A stretch of 64,000 nucleotides of DNA from contig NZ_JAHDTF010000042.1 of NCBI RefSeq assembly GCF_018531465.1, positions 1 to 64,000 on the forward strand, read 5' to 3'. A program made the translations under genes and the position numbers. Shown piece by piece: positions 53,542 to 62,859 of this stretch (positions are counted from its first letter, which is position 1; each line of letters starts with the position of its first letter). Under the pieces are notes generated by a model. That model worked only from the letters and a program-made list of their open reading frames with translations, was not told the DNA's origin and did no database searches. The DNA comes from Sphaerisporangium fuscum (lineage in GTDB: Bacteria > Actinomycetota > Actinomycetes > Streptosporangiales > Streptosporangiaceae).

Positions 53542-54158
53542 ACCCCGGTTTCCGCAGGTGCGGCGACGGGGCGGTCCTGGTCGAGCTGGCCGGCTCAGAG
53601 GAGGTCCTCGCCCTGTACCAGGCGTTCGCCCCCGGCCCGCCGGAGGGCGTCACCGACGTGGTCCCGGCGGCCCGCACGCTGCTGATCCGGTTCGAGCCGC
53701 CCGCCCGGCCCGACACGGTGGAGGCCGCCGTCCTCCGGGCCCGCCCCGGCGGGGGAACACGGCGGGCGGCCGGTGAGGTCGTCGTCCCGGTCGTGTACGA
53801 CGGCGCCGATCTGACCGACGTCGCGTCGCTGGTCGGGCTGTCGGAACGGGAGGTGGTCGAGGCGCACACCGGCACGCCGTGGACGGTGGCGTTCTCGGGG
53901 TTCGCGCCCGGTTTCGGCTACCTGGTGGGCGGCGATCCCCGGCTGGTCGTCCCCCGCCGCCGCGAGTCCCGTGTGCGGGTGCCGGCCGGGTCGGTGGCGC
54001 TGGCCGCCGGGTACAGCGCGGTGTACCCCGGCGAGTCGCCCGGAGGGTGGCAGCTCATCGGCCGCACCGAGCTGACCGTGTGGGACGTCGCCGCCGACCC
54101 GCCCGCGCTGCTGCTCCCCGGCACGCTCGTGCGATTCCGGGAGGCGCAGGGTGGGTGA
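53538..54158 (+). CDS. pxpB: 5-oxoprolinase subunit B (KipI-like)
   Basis: A 206-residue PxpB/allophanate-hydrolase subunit 1-like protein. It shows [13 protein letters not shown], a central [15 protein letters not shown], and the family block [18 protein letters not shown] followed by [20 protein letters not shown] and [19 protein letters not shown]. The GTG at 53538 lies within the pxpA stop. It overlaps pxpC by 8 bases. It acts with PxpC in activating oxoproline. Confidence 0.94.
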   Translation: MNPGFRRCGDGAVLVELAGSEEVLALYQAFAPGPPEGVTDVVPAARTLLIRFEPPARPDTVEAAVLRARPGGGTRRAAGEVVVPVVYDGADLTDVASLVGLSEREVVEAHTGTPWTVAFSGFAPGFGYLVGGDPRLVVPRRRESRVRVPAGSVALAAGYSAVYPGESPGGWQLIGRTELTVWDVAADPPALLLPGTLVRFREAQGG

Positions 54159-55041
54159 GGCGGTGCGGCACCTGGAGGTGCTCGCGACCGGGCCGATGGC
54201 GACCGTCCAGGACCTCGGGCGTCCGGGGCTGGCCCACCTCGGCGTGGGCCGCTCCGGCGCGGCCGACCGGGGCGCGCTGCGGCTGGCCAACCGGCTGCTG
54301 GCCAATCCCGAGGACGCGGCCGCCCTGGAGATCACCCTGGGCGGGCTGAAGGTGCGCGCGCACGGCGACCTGCTCGTCGCCCTGGCCGGCGCGCCGTGCC
54401 CGGCCACGGTGACCGACGTCGCCGGGCGGGCGCGGGCGATCGGCCACCAGGCCCTCGAACGGCTGCCCGACGGCGCGACGCTGCGGCTCGGGGTGCCGAG
54501 ACGCGGCCTGCGCACGTACCTGGCGGTGCGGGGCGGGCTGGACGTCCCCGAGGTGCTCGGCTCGCGGGCCACCGACATCATGGCCGGGCTCGGCCCGGGG
54601 CGGCCCGAACCGGGGCAGCTGCTGCCCGTCGGGCCGCCGCCCACGGTGTTCCCGCTGGTCGACCTCGCGCCGGTGCCCGAACTCCGCCCCGCCGAACCCG
54701 TCCTGACGATCATGCCCGGCCCGCGTGACGACTGGTTCACGCCGGAGGCGCTGCGGGTGCTGTGCGCCGAGCCGTACGAGGTCACCGCCGACAGCAACCG
54801 GGTCGGGATGCGGCTGCGCGGGCCCCGGCTCGAACGGGCGCGGGACGGCGAGCTGCCACCCGAGGGCATGGTGCCGGGCGCCCTCCAGGTGCCGCCGTCC
54901 GGCCAGCCCACCCTCTTCCTCGCCGACCACCCGGTCACCGGCGGCTACCCGGTGATCGCCGTGGTGTGCGAGGCGGACGTCGACCGGGCCGCCCAGGTAC
55001 GTCCCGGGCAGCGGATCCGCTTCCGGCCCCGCACCGCATGA
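54151..55041 (+). CDS. pxpC: 5-oxoprolinase subunit C (KipA-like)
   Basis: A 296-residue PxpC of the biotin-dependent carboxyltransferase-like family. Family motifs are [70 protein letters not shown] and the C-terminal [20 protein letters not shown]. It starts at GTG 54151 inside pxpB and is followed after 34 bases by a D-glutamate cyclase-like gene. Confidence 0.94.
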   Translation: MGEAVRHLEVLATGPMATVQDLGRPGLAHLGVGRSGAADRGALRLANRLLANPEDAAALEITLGGLKVRAHGDLLVALAGAPCPATVTDVAGRARAIGHQALERLPDGATLRLGVPRRGLRTYLAVRGGLDVPEVLGSRATDIMAGLGPGRPEPGQLLPVGPPPTVFPLVDLAPVPELRPAEPVLTIMPGPRDDWFTPEALRVLCAEPYEVTADSNRVGMRLRGPRLERARDGELPPEGMVPGALQVPPSGQPTLFLADHPVTGGYPVIAVVCEADVDRAAQVRPGQRIRFRPRTA

Positions 55042-55075
55042 AGGCCTGACCCCCACTACGGAAGGAAGCCCAGCG

Positions 55076-55870
55076 ATGTCGCAGACCATGGTCGATCCGG
55101 CCCGCCTGACCCCCCAGCAGGCCCGCGCGCTCTTCCGCGGAGGGCTGGTCACCCCCACCTCCGGCTGGTCGCCGGGCTGGGCCCAGGCCAACCTCCTCGC
55201 CCTGCCCAAGGAGCAGGCGTACGACTTCCTGCTGTTCGCCCAGCGGAACCCGCGCCCGTGCCCGGTGCTGGACGTCACCGAGGCCGGCGAGGTCAGTGCC
55301 TCGATCTTCGAGGGTGACCTCCGCACCGACCTTCCGGCCTACCGGGTGTACGAGAACGGCGAGCCCGTCGCGGAGGTGACGGACGTGCTGTCGTACTGGC
55401 GGGACGACCTGGTCTGCTTCCTCATCGGCTGCAGCTTCACCTTCGAGGCGGCGCTGCTGGAGGCGGGGGTGCCCGTGCGGCACATCGAGAGCGGGACCAA
55501 CGTGCCGATGTACCGCACGAACCTGCCCTGCCGTCCGGCCGGGGAGCTGTCCGGGCCCGTCGTGGTGTCGATGCGGCCCGTGCCCGCCGAGCTGGTGGCG
55601 ACGGCGGTGCGCGTCACCTCCCGCTACCCGGCGGTGCACGGCGCCCCGATCCACGTCGGCGACCCGGGCGCGATCGGGATCGCCGACCTCGACCGGCCCG
55701 ACTTCGGCGACCCGGTCGAGGTCCGCCCGGGAGAGCTCCCGGTCTTCTGGGCCTGCGGCGTGACGCCGCAGGCCGCCGTGATGCGCTCGCGCCCGCCGTT
55801 CGCCATCGGCCACGCTCCCGGCCACATGGCGATCACCGACGCCCGCGACAGCGCCTATCTCGTGCCTTAG
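55076..55870 (+). CDS. D-glutamate cyclase-like protein (DUF1445 putative hydro-lyase)
   Basis: A 264-residue member of the DUF1445/UPF0317 family, related to the domain of mammalian DGLUCY that interconverts D-glutamate and 5-oxo-D-proline. Conserved blocks are [74 protein letters not shown] and [12 protein letters not shown] with [11 protein letters not shown] near the end. Placed 34 bases after pxpC, it could supply or recycle 5-oxoproline for the PxpABC enzyme. GGAAGG is the ribosome binding site. Its end overlaps the convergent GDSL hydrolase gene by 4 bases. Confidence 0.85.
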   Translation: MSQTMVDPARLTPQQARALFRGGLVTPTSGWSPGWAQANLLALPKEQAYDFLLFAQRNPRPCPVLDVTEAGEVSASIFEGDLRTDLPAYRVYENGEPVAEVTDVLSYWRDDLVCFLIGCSFTFEAALLEAGVPVRHIESGTNVPMYRTNLPCRPAGELSGPVVVSMRPVPAELVATAVRVTSRYPAVHGAPIHVGDPGAIGIADLDRPDFGDPVEVRPGELPVFWACGVTPQAAVMRSRPPFAIGHAPGHMAITDARDSAYLVP

Positions 55871-56703
55871 AGGACTGAAGACCAGCCGAAGCCGGCCGCC
55901 CAGGTCACGTCGGCGAGCACTTTCTGCCCGCTGGTGTTGGGGTGGAAGTAGTCCCAGGTGCTGACCTGGGAGAGCGCGAACGGGTAGGCGAAGACGGCGC
56001 CGCCGTCGTACGTGCAGGTGGCGTGCTCCGCGCACACCTTGGCCAGCACGGCGTTGAAGTCGGCCACCCGCTGGCGTACCCGGTCGCGCCGCTGGACGTC
56101 GGCGGTGGCGGTCGAGGTGGGGTTGGCGAGCATCGACTGGCAGACGCTGAGGAGCGACCAGGTGGAGCGGGCGGAGGAGCTGTCCTTGCCGACCTGCCAC
56201 AGCCGCTTGATGTCGGGGATGCTGGAGACGAAGATCGCGGCGCTGGGCAGGCCGGTGGTGAGCGTCTGGACGGCGGCGCGGAACCTGGACTCGAAGTCGG
56301 CGACCGAGGTCATGCCGGACTCCGACGACGTGCAGGCGTCGTTGGCGCCGATCAGGATGGTGACGTAGTCGACTCCCTGGGAGACGGCCTGCTGCGCCTG
56401 GCCGGCCATGTCGGCGACCTTGGCCCCGGACTTGGCGTCGTTGTAGGCGACGAGGGAGGGGTTGACGGCGAGGAGGCGACGGTAGTGGCTGTAGACGGTG
56501 GAGTAGCTGCCGGTGGACCACGACCGGGACGGGCAGTCGACGTAGAACCCGCAGGCGTTGAACCCGCGGGTGATGGAGTCGCCCATCGAGGCCATGGAGT
56601 CGGGGACGGGCGGGGCGGCGGCGTCCGCGACGGCGGGGACGGCCGGGGCGAGCGCGAACGCGACTGCTGTGAGGAGGACGAGGGTGCGGCGGCGGATGTC
56701 CAA
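55867..56703 (-). CDS. Secreted SGNH/GDSL hydrolase
   Basis: A 278-residue exported lipase/esterase. A signal peptide ([20 protein letters not shown], to about VADA) is followed by block [13 protein letters not shown] with nucleophile Ser, block II Gly in NDAKSGAKV, block [11 protein letters not shown] and block V WDYFHPN with catalytic Asp and His. Six Cys residues in the mature part probably form three disulfides. It resembles secreted streptomycete SGNH lipases. It is convergent with the pxp operon and divergent from the FhuF-like gene. Confidence 0.92.
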   Translation of the reverse strand: MDIRRRTLVLLTAVAFALAPAVPAVADAAAPPVPDSMASMGDSITRGFNACGFYVDCPSRSWSTGSYSTVYSHYRRLLAVNPSLVAYNDAKSGAKVADMAGQAQQAVSQGVDYVTILIGANDACTSSESGMTSVADFESRFRAAVQTLTTGLPSAAIFVSSIPDIKRLWQVGKDSSSARSTWSLLSVCQSMLANPTSTATADVQRRDRVRQRVADFNAVLAKVCAEHATCTYDGGAVFAYPFALSQVSTWDYFHPNTSGQKVLADVTWAAGFGWSSVL

Positions 56704-56852
56704 GCTGGTCTCCTGGGGCTCTCCCCCGAGTCGGCTGGTTGCTCAGAATGTCGGCCCGCTTTGCCGCTTTGACAAGGTCCCATTACACGGTAGTGACCCG
56801 CCGGTAACATCCCGGGCGCGTTTACGCTGGAGCACGCGGAAGGGAGGCGCGC

Positions 56853-57635
56853 ATGAGGGCGGATCCGGAGCTGGTCGGACGGGCGCTGGCCGAGGTGTCG
56901 GCGGTGGGGCCGTACTTCGAGCTCCGCACGGACCCTGGCGTCGAGGACGACCTCACGTGGCGGCCGCTCGGCGAGCTGTCCACCGACACGGACGCGCTGC
57001 GGGCCAAGATCGCCGACCACGGGCGGCGGCTCGGCACCCGGGAGAACCGGGTGGCGGCGTCGATCCTGTTCCAGGGGCTGGCGGCCCGGTTGTGGTCCCC
57101 GGTGGTGGCGACGGTCGCCGCCCACGGGCTGCTCCCGGTCGGCGCCTCGGCGCACCTGCGCTGGCGGCCGGTCCCCACCGGCCCGCTCCCCCTGTGGGCG
57201 TCCCGGACGGCGGGCTGGGAGCTCCTGCCGGACCCCGCCGACCGTGCCGAGCGGGTCTACCGCGCCGTGGTACCCGAGTTGCTGGAGCCCCTGGTGGCCG
57301 CCGTCCAGGGCATCACCAAGATCTCGGCCGCGCTGCTGTGGGGCAACGCCGCCTCCGCCCTGGCCGGGACGCTCCGCACGCTGCCGCCCGCGCGTCCCGA
57401 CCTCGGCCCCGCCGCGGCGCGCCTGGTCCGGGACGTGCTGCGCGTCGGCCTGCTGGCGGGAACGGGCGAACCGGCGGAGCCCGCGCCGGGCGAGCATTTC
57501 TTCGTCCGGACCAGTTGCTGCCTGTACTACCGCGTCCCTGGTGGCGGCATGTGCGACGACTGCGCCCTGCTCGATCCGGAGATCCGACGGGCGCAGTGGG
57601 CGCGGACCGTCCGAGCGGCGGGAGGGGCCCGATGA
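56853..57635 (+). CDS. FhuF-like (2Fe-2S) ferric-siderophore reductase
   Basis: A 260-residue protein with the C-terminal FhuF signature SCCLYYRVPGGGMCDDCAL. This is the Cys-Cys-x(10)-Cys-x2-Cys ligand set for a 2Fe-2S cluster; the upstream region is helical with RENRVAASILFQGLAARLW. FhuF proteins reduce Fe(III) in siderophores in the cytoplasm. It overlaps the next gene, a metal/substrate-binding protein without signal peptide, by 4 bases (ATGA), suggesting a joint role in iron or corrinoid handling. No siderophore transporter permease is nearby. Confidence 0.85.
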   Translation: MRADPELVGRALAEVSAVGPYFELRTDPGVEDDLTWRPLGELSTDTDALRAKIADHGRRLGTRENRVAASILFQGLAARLWSPVVATVAAHGLLPVGASAHLRWRPVPTGPLPLWASRTAGWELLPDPADRAERVYRAVVPELLEPLVAAVQGITKISAALLWGNAASALAGTLRTLPPARPDLGPAAARLVRDVLRVGLLAGTGEPAEPAPGEHFFVRTSCCLYYRVPGGGMCDDCALLDPEIRRAQWARTVRAAGGAR

Positions 57636-58414
57636 AGCGTGACCTCGTCGACGACCTCGGGCTGCCGGTGAGCGTCCCCGGTGAGGTACGGCGGGTGGTG
57701 TCGCTGGTGCCGTCCCTCACCGAGTCGGTCGCGGCCACGGCCCCCGGCCTGCTGGCCGGAGCGACCGCCTGGTGCTCGCACCCGGAGGACCTCGACGTGG
57801 CGCGGGTGCGCGGCACCAAGAACCCCGACGTCGACGCCATCGTCGCGCTCTCCCCCGATCTGGTGCTCGCCAACGAGGAGGAGAACCGCGTGATCGACCT
57901 CGACGCGCTGCGGGCGGCCGGCGTACCGGTCTGGGTCACCGTCGTGCGCACGCTGGACGACGCGTTCACGTCCCTGCGCCGGATGCTGGTCACCGCGATG
58001 GGCCTGCCGGAGCCGCCGTGGCTGCGTGCGGCCGTACGCGCGTGGGACGCCGACCTCGCCGGCCAGACCCGCCGCGCCGTCGTCCCGGTGTGGCGCAAGC
58101 CGTGGATGGTGGTGGGGCGCGACACCTTCGCCGGCGACCTGCTGCTGCGGCTGGGCGTGCAGAACATCTACGCCGGCCACCCGGAGCGGTACCCGAAGAT
58201 CCCCCTGCCCGAGCTGCTCGCGGCGCGCCCCGACCTGGTGGTGCTGCCCGACGAGCCGTACCGCTTCACCGCCGACGACGGCCCCGGCTTCTTCCCGGGC
58301 GTGCCGGCCGCGCTCGTCAGCGGCCGGCATCTCACCTGGTACGGCCCCTCGCTCGCCGAGGCGCCCGCGGTGCTGGCGCGCGCTCTCGGAATGGCTCACC
58401 CTGCGGGCGGCTGA
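57632..58414 (+). CDS. Cytoplasmic helical-backbone metal receptor (BtuF/FepB-like, no signal peptide)
   Basis: A 260-residue protein with the class III substrate-binding fold seen in BtuF and siderophore receptors: RRVVSLVPSLTESVAA, RVRGTKNPDVDAIVALSPDL, VLANEEENRVIDLDALRAAG and LPELLAARPDLVVLPDEPY. It begins MKRDLVDDLGLPVSV with no signal peptide or lipobox, so it should stay in the cytoplasm. The ATG at 57632 follows GGAGGGG and overlaps the FhuF-like stop. Pairing with a reductase suggests an intracellular ligand carrier or chaperone. The ligand is unknown. Confidence 0.85.
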   Translation: MKRDLVDDLGLPVSVPGEVRRVVSLVPSLTESVAATAPGLLAGATAWCSHPEDLDVARVRGTKNPDVDAIVALSPDLVLANEEENRVIDLDALRAAGVPVWVTVVRTLDDAFTSLRRMLVTAMGLPEPPWLRAAVRAWDADLAGQTRRAVVPVWRKPWMVVGRDTFAGDLLLRLGVQNIYAGHPERYPKIPLPELLAARPDLVVLPDEPYRFTADDGPGFFPGVPAALVSGRHLTWYGPSLAEAPAVLARALGMAHPAGG

Positions 58415-58433
58415 CCTGAACTAGTCTGGCTCG

Positions 58434-59159
58434 ATGGAGGGCGTGGCGGAGATCGGGAGCCTCGCCGGCCAAGGCTGGGGGCAGGTCGGGTGTCTCGTCC
58501 TGGCCTTCGTGCTGTCCGCCGTGATCGGCATGGAGCGGGAGATCCGCCAGAAGAGCGCGGGGCTGCGCACGCACACGCTCGTCGGCTTCGCCTCGGCCCT
58601 GTTCATGCTGGTGTCGAAGTACGGCTTCTGGGACGTCCTGGGCAACGACATCCGCCTCGACCCGTCCCGCGTGGCGGCCCAGGTGGTGTCGGGCATCGGG
58701 TTCATCGGCGCGGGGCTGATCTTCACGCGGCGGGAGACGGTGCGCGGGCTGACCACGGCGGCGACGGTGTGGCTCACCGCCGCCGTCGGCATGGCGGCGG
58801 GCGCCGGGTTGTGGCTGCTCGCCCTCGTCGTGACCCTGGGGCATTTCGTGACGGCGTACGCCCTCACGCCGCTGGAGAGCCTGCTGCCGACGTCCAGACG
58901 CATCCCCACCCGCCTGCACCTCAGCTACCTCGACCGTCGGGGCGTGCTGCGGCTGGTGCTGGCGGAATGCACGTCGCGGGGGTTCAGCGTCAGCGAGCTG
59001 TCGGTCGACCAGCGGGCGGAGCGCCGGGACCCGGCCACGGTCTCGCTGTGGCTGAGCGTTCAGGGCACCGGCTCGGTCTCGCAGCTCAGCGCCGCGCTCA
59101 CCGAGATCGACGGGGTGCTGGGCGTGCTGGTCGAGGACATCGACTCCAAGATCGCTTAA
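58434..59159 (+). CDS. MgtC/SapB-family membrane protein
   Basis: A 241-residue membrane protein. The MgtC domain (about 1-145) has about four or five TM helices and the family blocks VLSAVIGMEREIRQKSAGLR, THTLVGFASALFMLVSKYGF, GIGFIGAGLIF and VRGLTTAATVWLTAAVGMAA. The C-terminal cytoplasmic part (about 165-241) is ACT-like. MgtC proteins limit ATP synthase or phosphate uptake under stress in pathogens; a role here is unknown. It lies 19 bases after the metal receptor gene, perhaps in the same operon. Confidence 0.92.
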   Translation: MEGVAEIGSLAGQGWGQVGCLVLAFVLSAVIGMEREIRQKSAGLRTHTLVGFASALFMLVSKYGFWDVLGNDIRLDPSRVAAQVVSGIGFIGAGLIFTRRETVRGLTTAATVWLTAAVGMAAGAGLWLLALVVTLGHFVTAYALTPLESLLPTSRRIPTRLHLSYLDRRGVLRLVLAECTSRGFSVSELSVDQRAERRDPATVSLWLSVQGTGSVSQLSAALTEIDGVLGVLVEDIDSKIA

Positions 59160-59256
59160 CGGGTTGTACGGGTCTTGGATCTTTCTTATATGGGTCGGCC
59201 GGAATCTGTACGGCACGGCACTCCAGTGAACCGAGTGCCTGTCTACAGGAGGACTA

Positions 59257-60702
59257 ATGACGGTTCCCCCACCACGGCGGTCCCACCGCCTGGCCGTGGC
59301 GCTCGCCGGTCTGCTGGCCACCCCGGTTGCCCTGCTCGGTCAGCCGGCGCACGCCGATCCGGCCAAGCCCCTGGCGGACGCCTTCAGCGCGGCCTCCGCG
59401 GCGTACCAGGTGCCACGTGACCTGCTCGTCGCGCTCGCCTACTCCGAGACCCACCTCGACGGGCACGGCGGCAAGCCGAGCGCCAGCGGCGGGTACGGCG
59501 TGATGCACCTGGTCAGCAACCCCAGCAACCACACCTTGGAACAGGCCGCGTCACTGACCTCCAAGCCGTTGTCGGCCCTGAAGTCGGACACCGCGGCGAA
59601 CATCGCGGGCGGCGCGGCGGTGCTGCGCGCCGAGGCCGACGATCTGGGCCTGAGCGCGTCCGCCCGCAAGGACCTCGGCAAGTGGTACACGGCCGTGGCG
59701 AAGTACGGCGGCGCGTCCGACCCGGGCGCGGCGCGGCTCTACGCCGACACGGTCTACGACCTGCTGGGATCGGGCGTGCGGGCCGAGGTGAAGGGCGGCG
59801 AGACCGTCACCGTGAAGCCGCAGGAGGTGCGGCCGGACCGCGGCGAGTACGCCGACGCGCCCGACCTGAACGCCCCCAAGCTGGCCGCGGCGGCGGACTA
59901 CCCCAGCGCGCACTGGGTGCCGGCGAGCACGAGCAACTATCGTGTCGGCAGCCGGGGCGCCGGCACGATCGACCGCATCGTCATCCACGTCATGCAGGGC
60001 TCGTACGCCGGCACGATCTCGTGGTTCCAGAACCCCAGCGCCAAGGTGTCGGCGCACTACCTGGTGCGCTCGTCCGACGGTGACATCACGCAGATGGTCC
60101 ACGACAAGGACGTGGCGTACCACGCCACCGTGTACAACGACCGGGCGATCGGGATCGAGCACGAGGGGTACATCAGCGACGCCTCGTGGTTCACCGACGC
60201 GATGTACCGCTCGTCGGCGGCGCTGACCCGCTACATCGCCGACAAGTACGGCATCCCGAAGGACCGCACCCACATCATCGGCCACGTCGAGGTGCCGACC
60301 TCCGACCACACCGACCCCGGTCCGTACTGGAACTGGACCAAGTACATGCAGTACGTGACGGGGAGCAGCGGCGGCGGCAACCCGTACACGCCCGAGCAGG
60401 TCTGCGGGAGCGGTTACAGCGTGATCGACTCGGCCGCCCTCGGCAGCTCCGGCACGGTGTACCTGCTGTACAACTCCTCCACCGGGTACAACTGCGTGAC
60501 CACGCTCAAGAGCACCTCTCTCGGGACGGCGACCGCCACCTCCGCCTACCTCGAGGTCGCGGGGTCGACGCGGATCACCGACTCCGGCAACTTCACCTAC
60601 TACGCCGGGCCGGTACGGGCCTCCGCCGCCGACAAGTGCATCAAGTGGGGCGGGAAGGCCGGCTCGTCCACCTACGACAGCCCGCTCGAACACTGCGGCT
60701 GA
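59257..60702 (+). CDS. Secreted three-part cell-wall amidase (LT-like, Amidase_2, SapA-like)
   Basis: A 481-residue exported protein. After a signal peptide (to about AHA, residue 33) comes a lysozyme/transglycosylase-like segment (YQVPRDLLVALAYSETHLDG, about 45-170). The Amidase_2 (N-acetylmuramoyl-L-alanine amidase) domain (about 215-365) follows, with zinc ligands in IVIHVMQGS, AIGIEHEG and HTDPGPYWNW, and the region HIIGHVEVPT. A C-terminal domain (about 385-481; CGSGYSVIDSAALGSSGTVY ... DKCIKWGG) resembles spore-associated protein A. It would cleave peptidoglycan stem peptides during growth or sporulation. An AGGAGG site precedes the ATG. Confidence 0.9.
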   Translation: MTVPPPRRSHRLAVALAGLLATPVALLGQPAHADPAKPLADAFSAASAAYQVPRDLLVALAYSETHLDGHGGKPSASGGYGVMHLVSNPSNHTLEQAASLTSKPLSALKSDTAANIAGGAAVLRAEADDLGLSASARKDLGKWYTAVAKYGGASDPGAARLYADTVYDLLGSGVRAEVKGGETVTVKPQEVRPDRGEYADAPDLNAPKLAAAADYPSAHWVPASTSNYRVGSRGAGTIDRIVIHVMQGSYAGTISWFQNPSAKVSAHYLVRSSDGDITQMVHDKDVAYHATVYNDRAIGIEHEGYISDASWFTDAMYRSSAALTRYIADKYGIPKDRTHIIGHVEVPTSDHTDPGPYWNWTKYMQYVTGSSGGGNPYTPEQVCGSGYSVIDSAALGSSGTVYLLYNSSTGYNCVTTLKSTSLGTATATSAYLEVAGSTRITDSGNFTYYAGPVRASAADKCIKWGGKAGSSTYDSPLEHCG

Positions 60703-60711
60703 TCTTCTCGG

Positions 60712-60739
60712 ATGCCCCCGTTCCTCGGAACGGGGGCAT
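60712..60739 (+). terminator. Intrinsic terminator of the cell-wall amidase gene
   Basis: 12-bp perfect stem ATGCCCCCGTTC / GAACGGGGGCAT with the stable CTCG loop, followed by TCTGCTTTT. One of the few hairpins here with a U-rich tail. Confidence 0.9.
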
Positions 60740-60850
60740 TCTGCTTTTCGGGCCCGCCCAGGTCGGGGCCGTGATGCCGTGAGTCCCGATTTTTGGGCCC
60801 CTGCGGCCCCTTGACGTCACCGACCGGTGGGTGGTCCGATCTCTATTTGA

Positions 60851-60865
60851 TAGGAAGCCTTCCTA
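60851..60865 (+). promoter_or_regulatory. CsnR-like operator upstream of the chitosanase gene
   Basis: The perfect palindrome TAGGAAG-C-CTTCCTA lies about 100 bases before the GTG start of a GH75 chitosanase. It closely resembles the TTAGGAAA/TTTCCTAA palindromes described for the ROK-family repressor CsnR of actinobacterial chitosanase genes. The regulator gene is not in this window. Confidence 0.7.
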
Positions 60866-60967
60866 ACCAAATCCAGCGCGCGAACCGTGGCATCCGCAGA
60901 GATCGGCCGCGCCCGGTGCCCGGCTCTCGGGGGTGCCGAGCGTCCGGGGCGGCAGAAAGGCTGATTC

Positions 60968-62734
60968 GTGCACCCCCACCTGCCGGCGCTCCGGCGCCCC
61001 GCCCACACGGCCCTCGTCCTGCTCGCCCTCCTCCTCGCCCAGGCCCTCGTGGGCGCCGCCGCCTACGCGGCCACCGCCCGCTACGAGGCCGAGACCGCGA
61101 CCATCTCCCAGGGAGCGGTGGCCACCAACCACACCGGTTACTCCGGCACCGGCTTCGTCGACGGCACCAACGTCGCGGGCAGCTACCTGGAATGGACGGT
61201 GAACGCCCCGGCGGCGGGCAGCGCCACGCTGAGCATCCGCTACGCCAACGGCACCACGGCCGACCGTCCGGCCGACGTCTCGGTCAACGGCGCCGTCGTC
61301 GCGGCGGCCCACACCTTCGGCGGCACGGGTAGCTGGGACACCTGGACCACCGCCACCGTGACCGCCAACCTCAACGCCGGGGACAACACCGTCCGCGTCA
61401 CGGCGACCTCCGCCAACGGCAACCCCAACCTCGACTACATCGAGGCCACGGTCACCGACACCTCCTCCACCGCCTACGAGGCGGAGAACGCGACGCTGTC
61501 GCAGGCCGCCGTCGCGACCAACCACACCGGCTACACCGGCACCGGCTTCGTCGACTACACCAACGTCGCCGGCGGGTACATCGAGTGGACCGTCAACGCC
61601 GCCACCGCGGGCAGCACGACCCTCGTCCTCCGGTACGCCAACGGCACCGCGGCCAACCGGCCCATGGACATCGCGGTCAACGGCGCCGTCGTCTCCGCCG
61701 GGCGCGCCTTCAACCCGACCGCCAACTGGGACACCTGGGCCGACAGCACGCTCACCGCGACGCTGAGGGCCGGCATCAACACCGTCCGGGCCACCGCGAC
61801 CGGAGCGGACGGCGGCCCGAACGTCGACAAGCTCACCGTCGGCGTCGCGGGCGGCACCGACACCCAGGCGCCGACCGTGCCCGCGAACCTGCGCGTCACC
61901 GCGACCACCAGCAGCAGCATCTCCCTGGCCTGGGACGCCTCTACCGACAACGTCGGCGTGACCGGCTACAAGGTCTACGAGGGCTCGACCGCGGTCGCGA
62001 TCCCCGGCGAGAACGCCGCGACCATCACCGGCCTGGCCGCCTCCAGCAGCCACACCTACACCGTCACCGCCGTCGACGCGGCGGGCAACGAGTCAGCGCG
62101 CAGCGCCTCCGTCACCGGCACCGCCACCGGCGGCGGCAGTGGTGGCGTGACCGCCGACCAGCTCCTGGCCAAGGTGACCACCTGCAGCCAGATCTCCAAC
62201 GGCAAGTACAAGACCGACAGCGACGTCAGCACGGCCACCGTGCCGGTGTGCAACAAGAACGGCGCGGTGTTCTGGAAGGCCGACATGGACATCGACTGCG
62301 ACGGCGTCCGCACCACCCAGTGCAACGAGAACACCGACTGCTGCTTCCAGGCCGACACCTTCTGCCACACCACCACCGACACCCCGCTCAACGCGGCACA
62401 GCTGCCGTACGTCGTCGTGCCGAGCACGAGCGGCATCTGGAACTACACCACCAAGGGGATCGGCTGCGGCACGGTCGTGGCGGTGATCTACAACGGGAAG
62501 GTCGAATATGCCGTGATGGGAGACACCGGGCCCAGCGGCATCATCGGTGAGGCGTCCTACAAGACGGCCTCCGACCTCGGCATCAACCCCGACCCGAGCA
62601 ACGGCGGCACCGACACCGGTGTCACCTACATCGTCTTCACCGGGTCCGGCACCAAGGTCTCCACCATCCAGAACCACTCCCAGGCCGTCACCCTGGGCCG
62701 GCAACTCGCCCAGCAGTTCGTGAACAACAACTGA
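60968..62734 (+). CDS. Secreted GH75 chitosanase with two CBM35 modules and a fibronectin III domain
   Basis: A 588-residue exported enzyme. A signal peptide (to about AAYA, residue 33) leads to two CBM35-type carbohydrate-binding modules (about 36-160 and 165-295), each with YEAE at its start, a TNHTGYxGTGFVDxTNVAG block and WDTW. An FnIII domain (about 300-390; APTVPANLRVTATTSSSISL) and a Gly/Ser linker follow. The GH75 catalytic domain (about 397-588) has VFWKADMDIDCDG, YAVMGDTGPSGIIGEASY with the probable catalytic Asp and Glu, and six or more Cys. It should hydrolyse chitosan. The GTG start and upstream CsnR-like box are noted separately. Confidence 0.93.
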   Translation: MHPHLPALRRPAHTALVLLALLLAQALVGAAAYAATARYEAETATISQGAVATNHTGYSGTGFVDGTNVAGSYLEWTVNAPAAGSATLSIRYANGTTADRPADVSVNGAVVAAAHTFGGTGSWDTWTTATVTANLNAGDNTVRVTATSANGNPNLDYIEATVTDTSSTAYEAENATLSQAAVATNHTGYTGTGFVDYTNVAGGYIEWTVNAATAGSTTLVLRYANGTAANRPMDIAVNGAVVSAGRAFNPTANWDTWADSTLTATLRAGINTVRATATGADGGPNVDKLTVGVAGGTDTQAPTVPANLRVTATTSSSISLAWDASTDNVGVTGYKVYEGSTAVAIPGENAATITGLAASSSHTYTVTAVDAAGNESARSASVTGTATGGGSGGVTADQLLAKVTTCSQISNGKYKTDSDVSTATVPVCNKNGAVFWKADMDIDCDGVRTTQCNENTDCCFQADTFCHTTTDTPLNAAQLPYVVVPSTSGIWNYTTKGIGCGTVVAVIYNGKVEYAVMGDTGPSGIIGEASYKTASDLGINPDPSNGGTDTGVTYIVFTGSGTKVSTIQNHSQAVTLGRQLAQQFVNNN

Positions 62735-62741
62735 TGACCAT

Positions 62742-62776
62742 CCCACGCAGGGGTGCGGGCCGCGCCCCTGCGTGGG
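62742..62776 (+). terminator. Terminator of the chitosanase gene
   Basis: Perfect 12-bp stem CCCACGCAGGGG / CCCCTGCGTGGG with an 11-base loop, 7 bases after the stop codon. Confidence 0.8.
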
Positions 62777-62859
62777 CCGCGTTGATTCAGGTCAAAAGCC
62801 ATGAATCATGGCCAGAACCGGAATAGGGTTCTCGGCGACCGATCACGCGAGGAGTGGCT

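Noticed and set aside
59160-59256. Possible ydaO (c-di-AMP) riboswitch before the cell-wall amidase
   Set aside because: The leader is under 100 bases, too short for that class, and its conserved blocks are missing.
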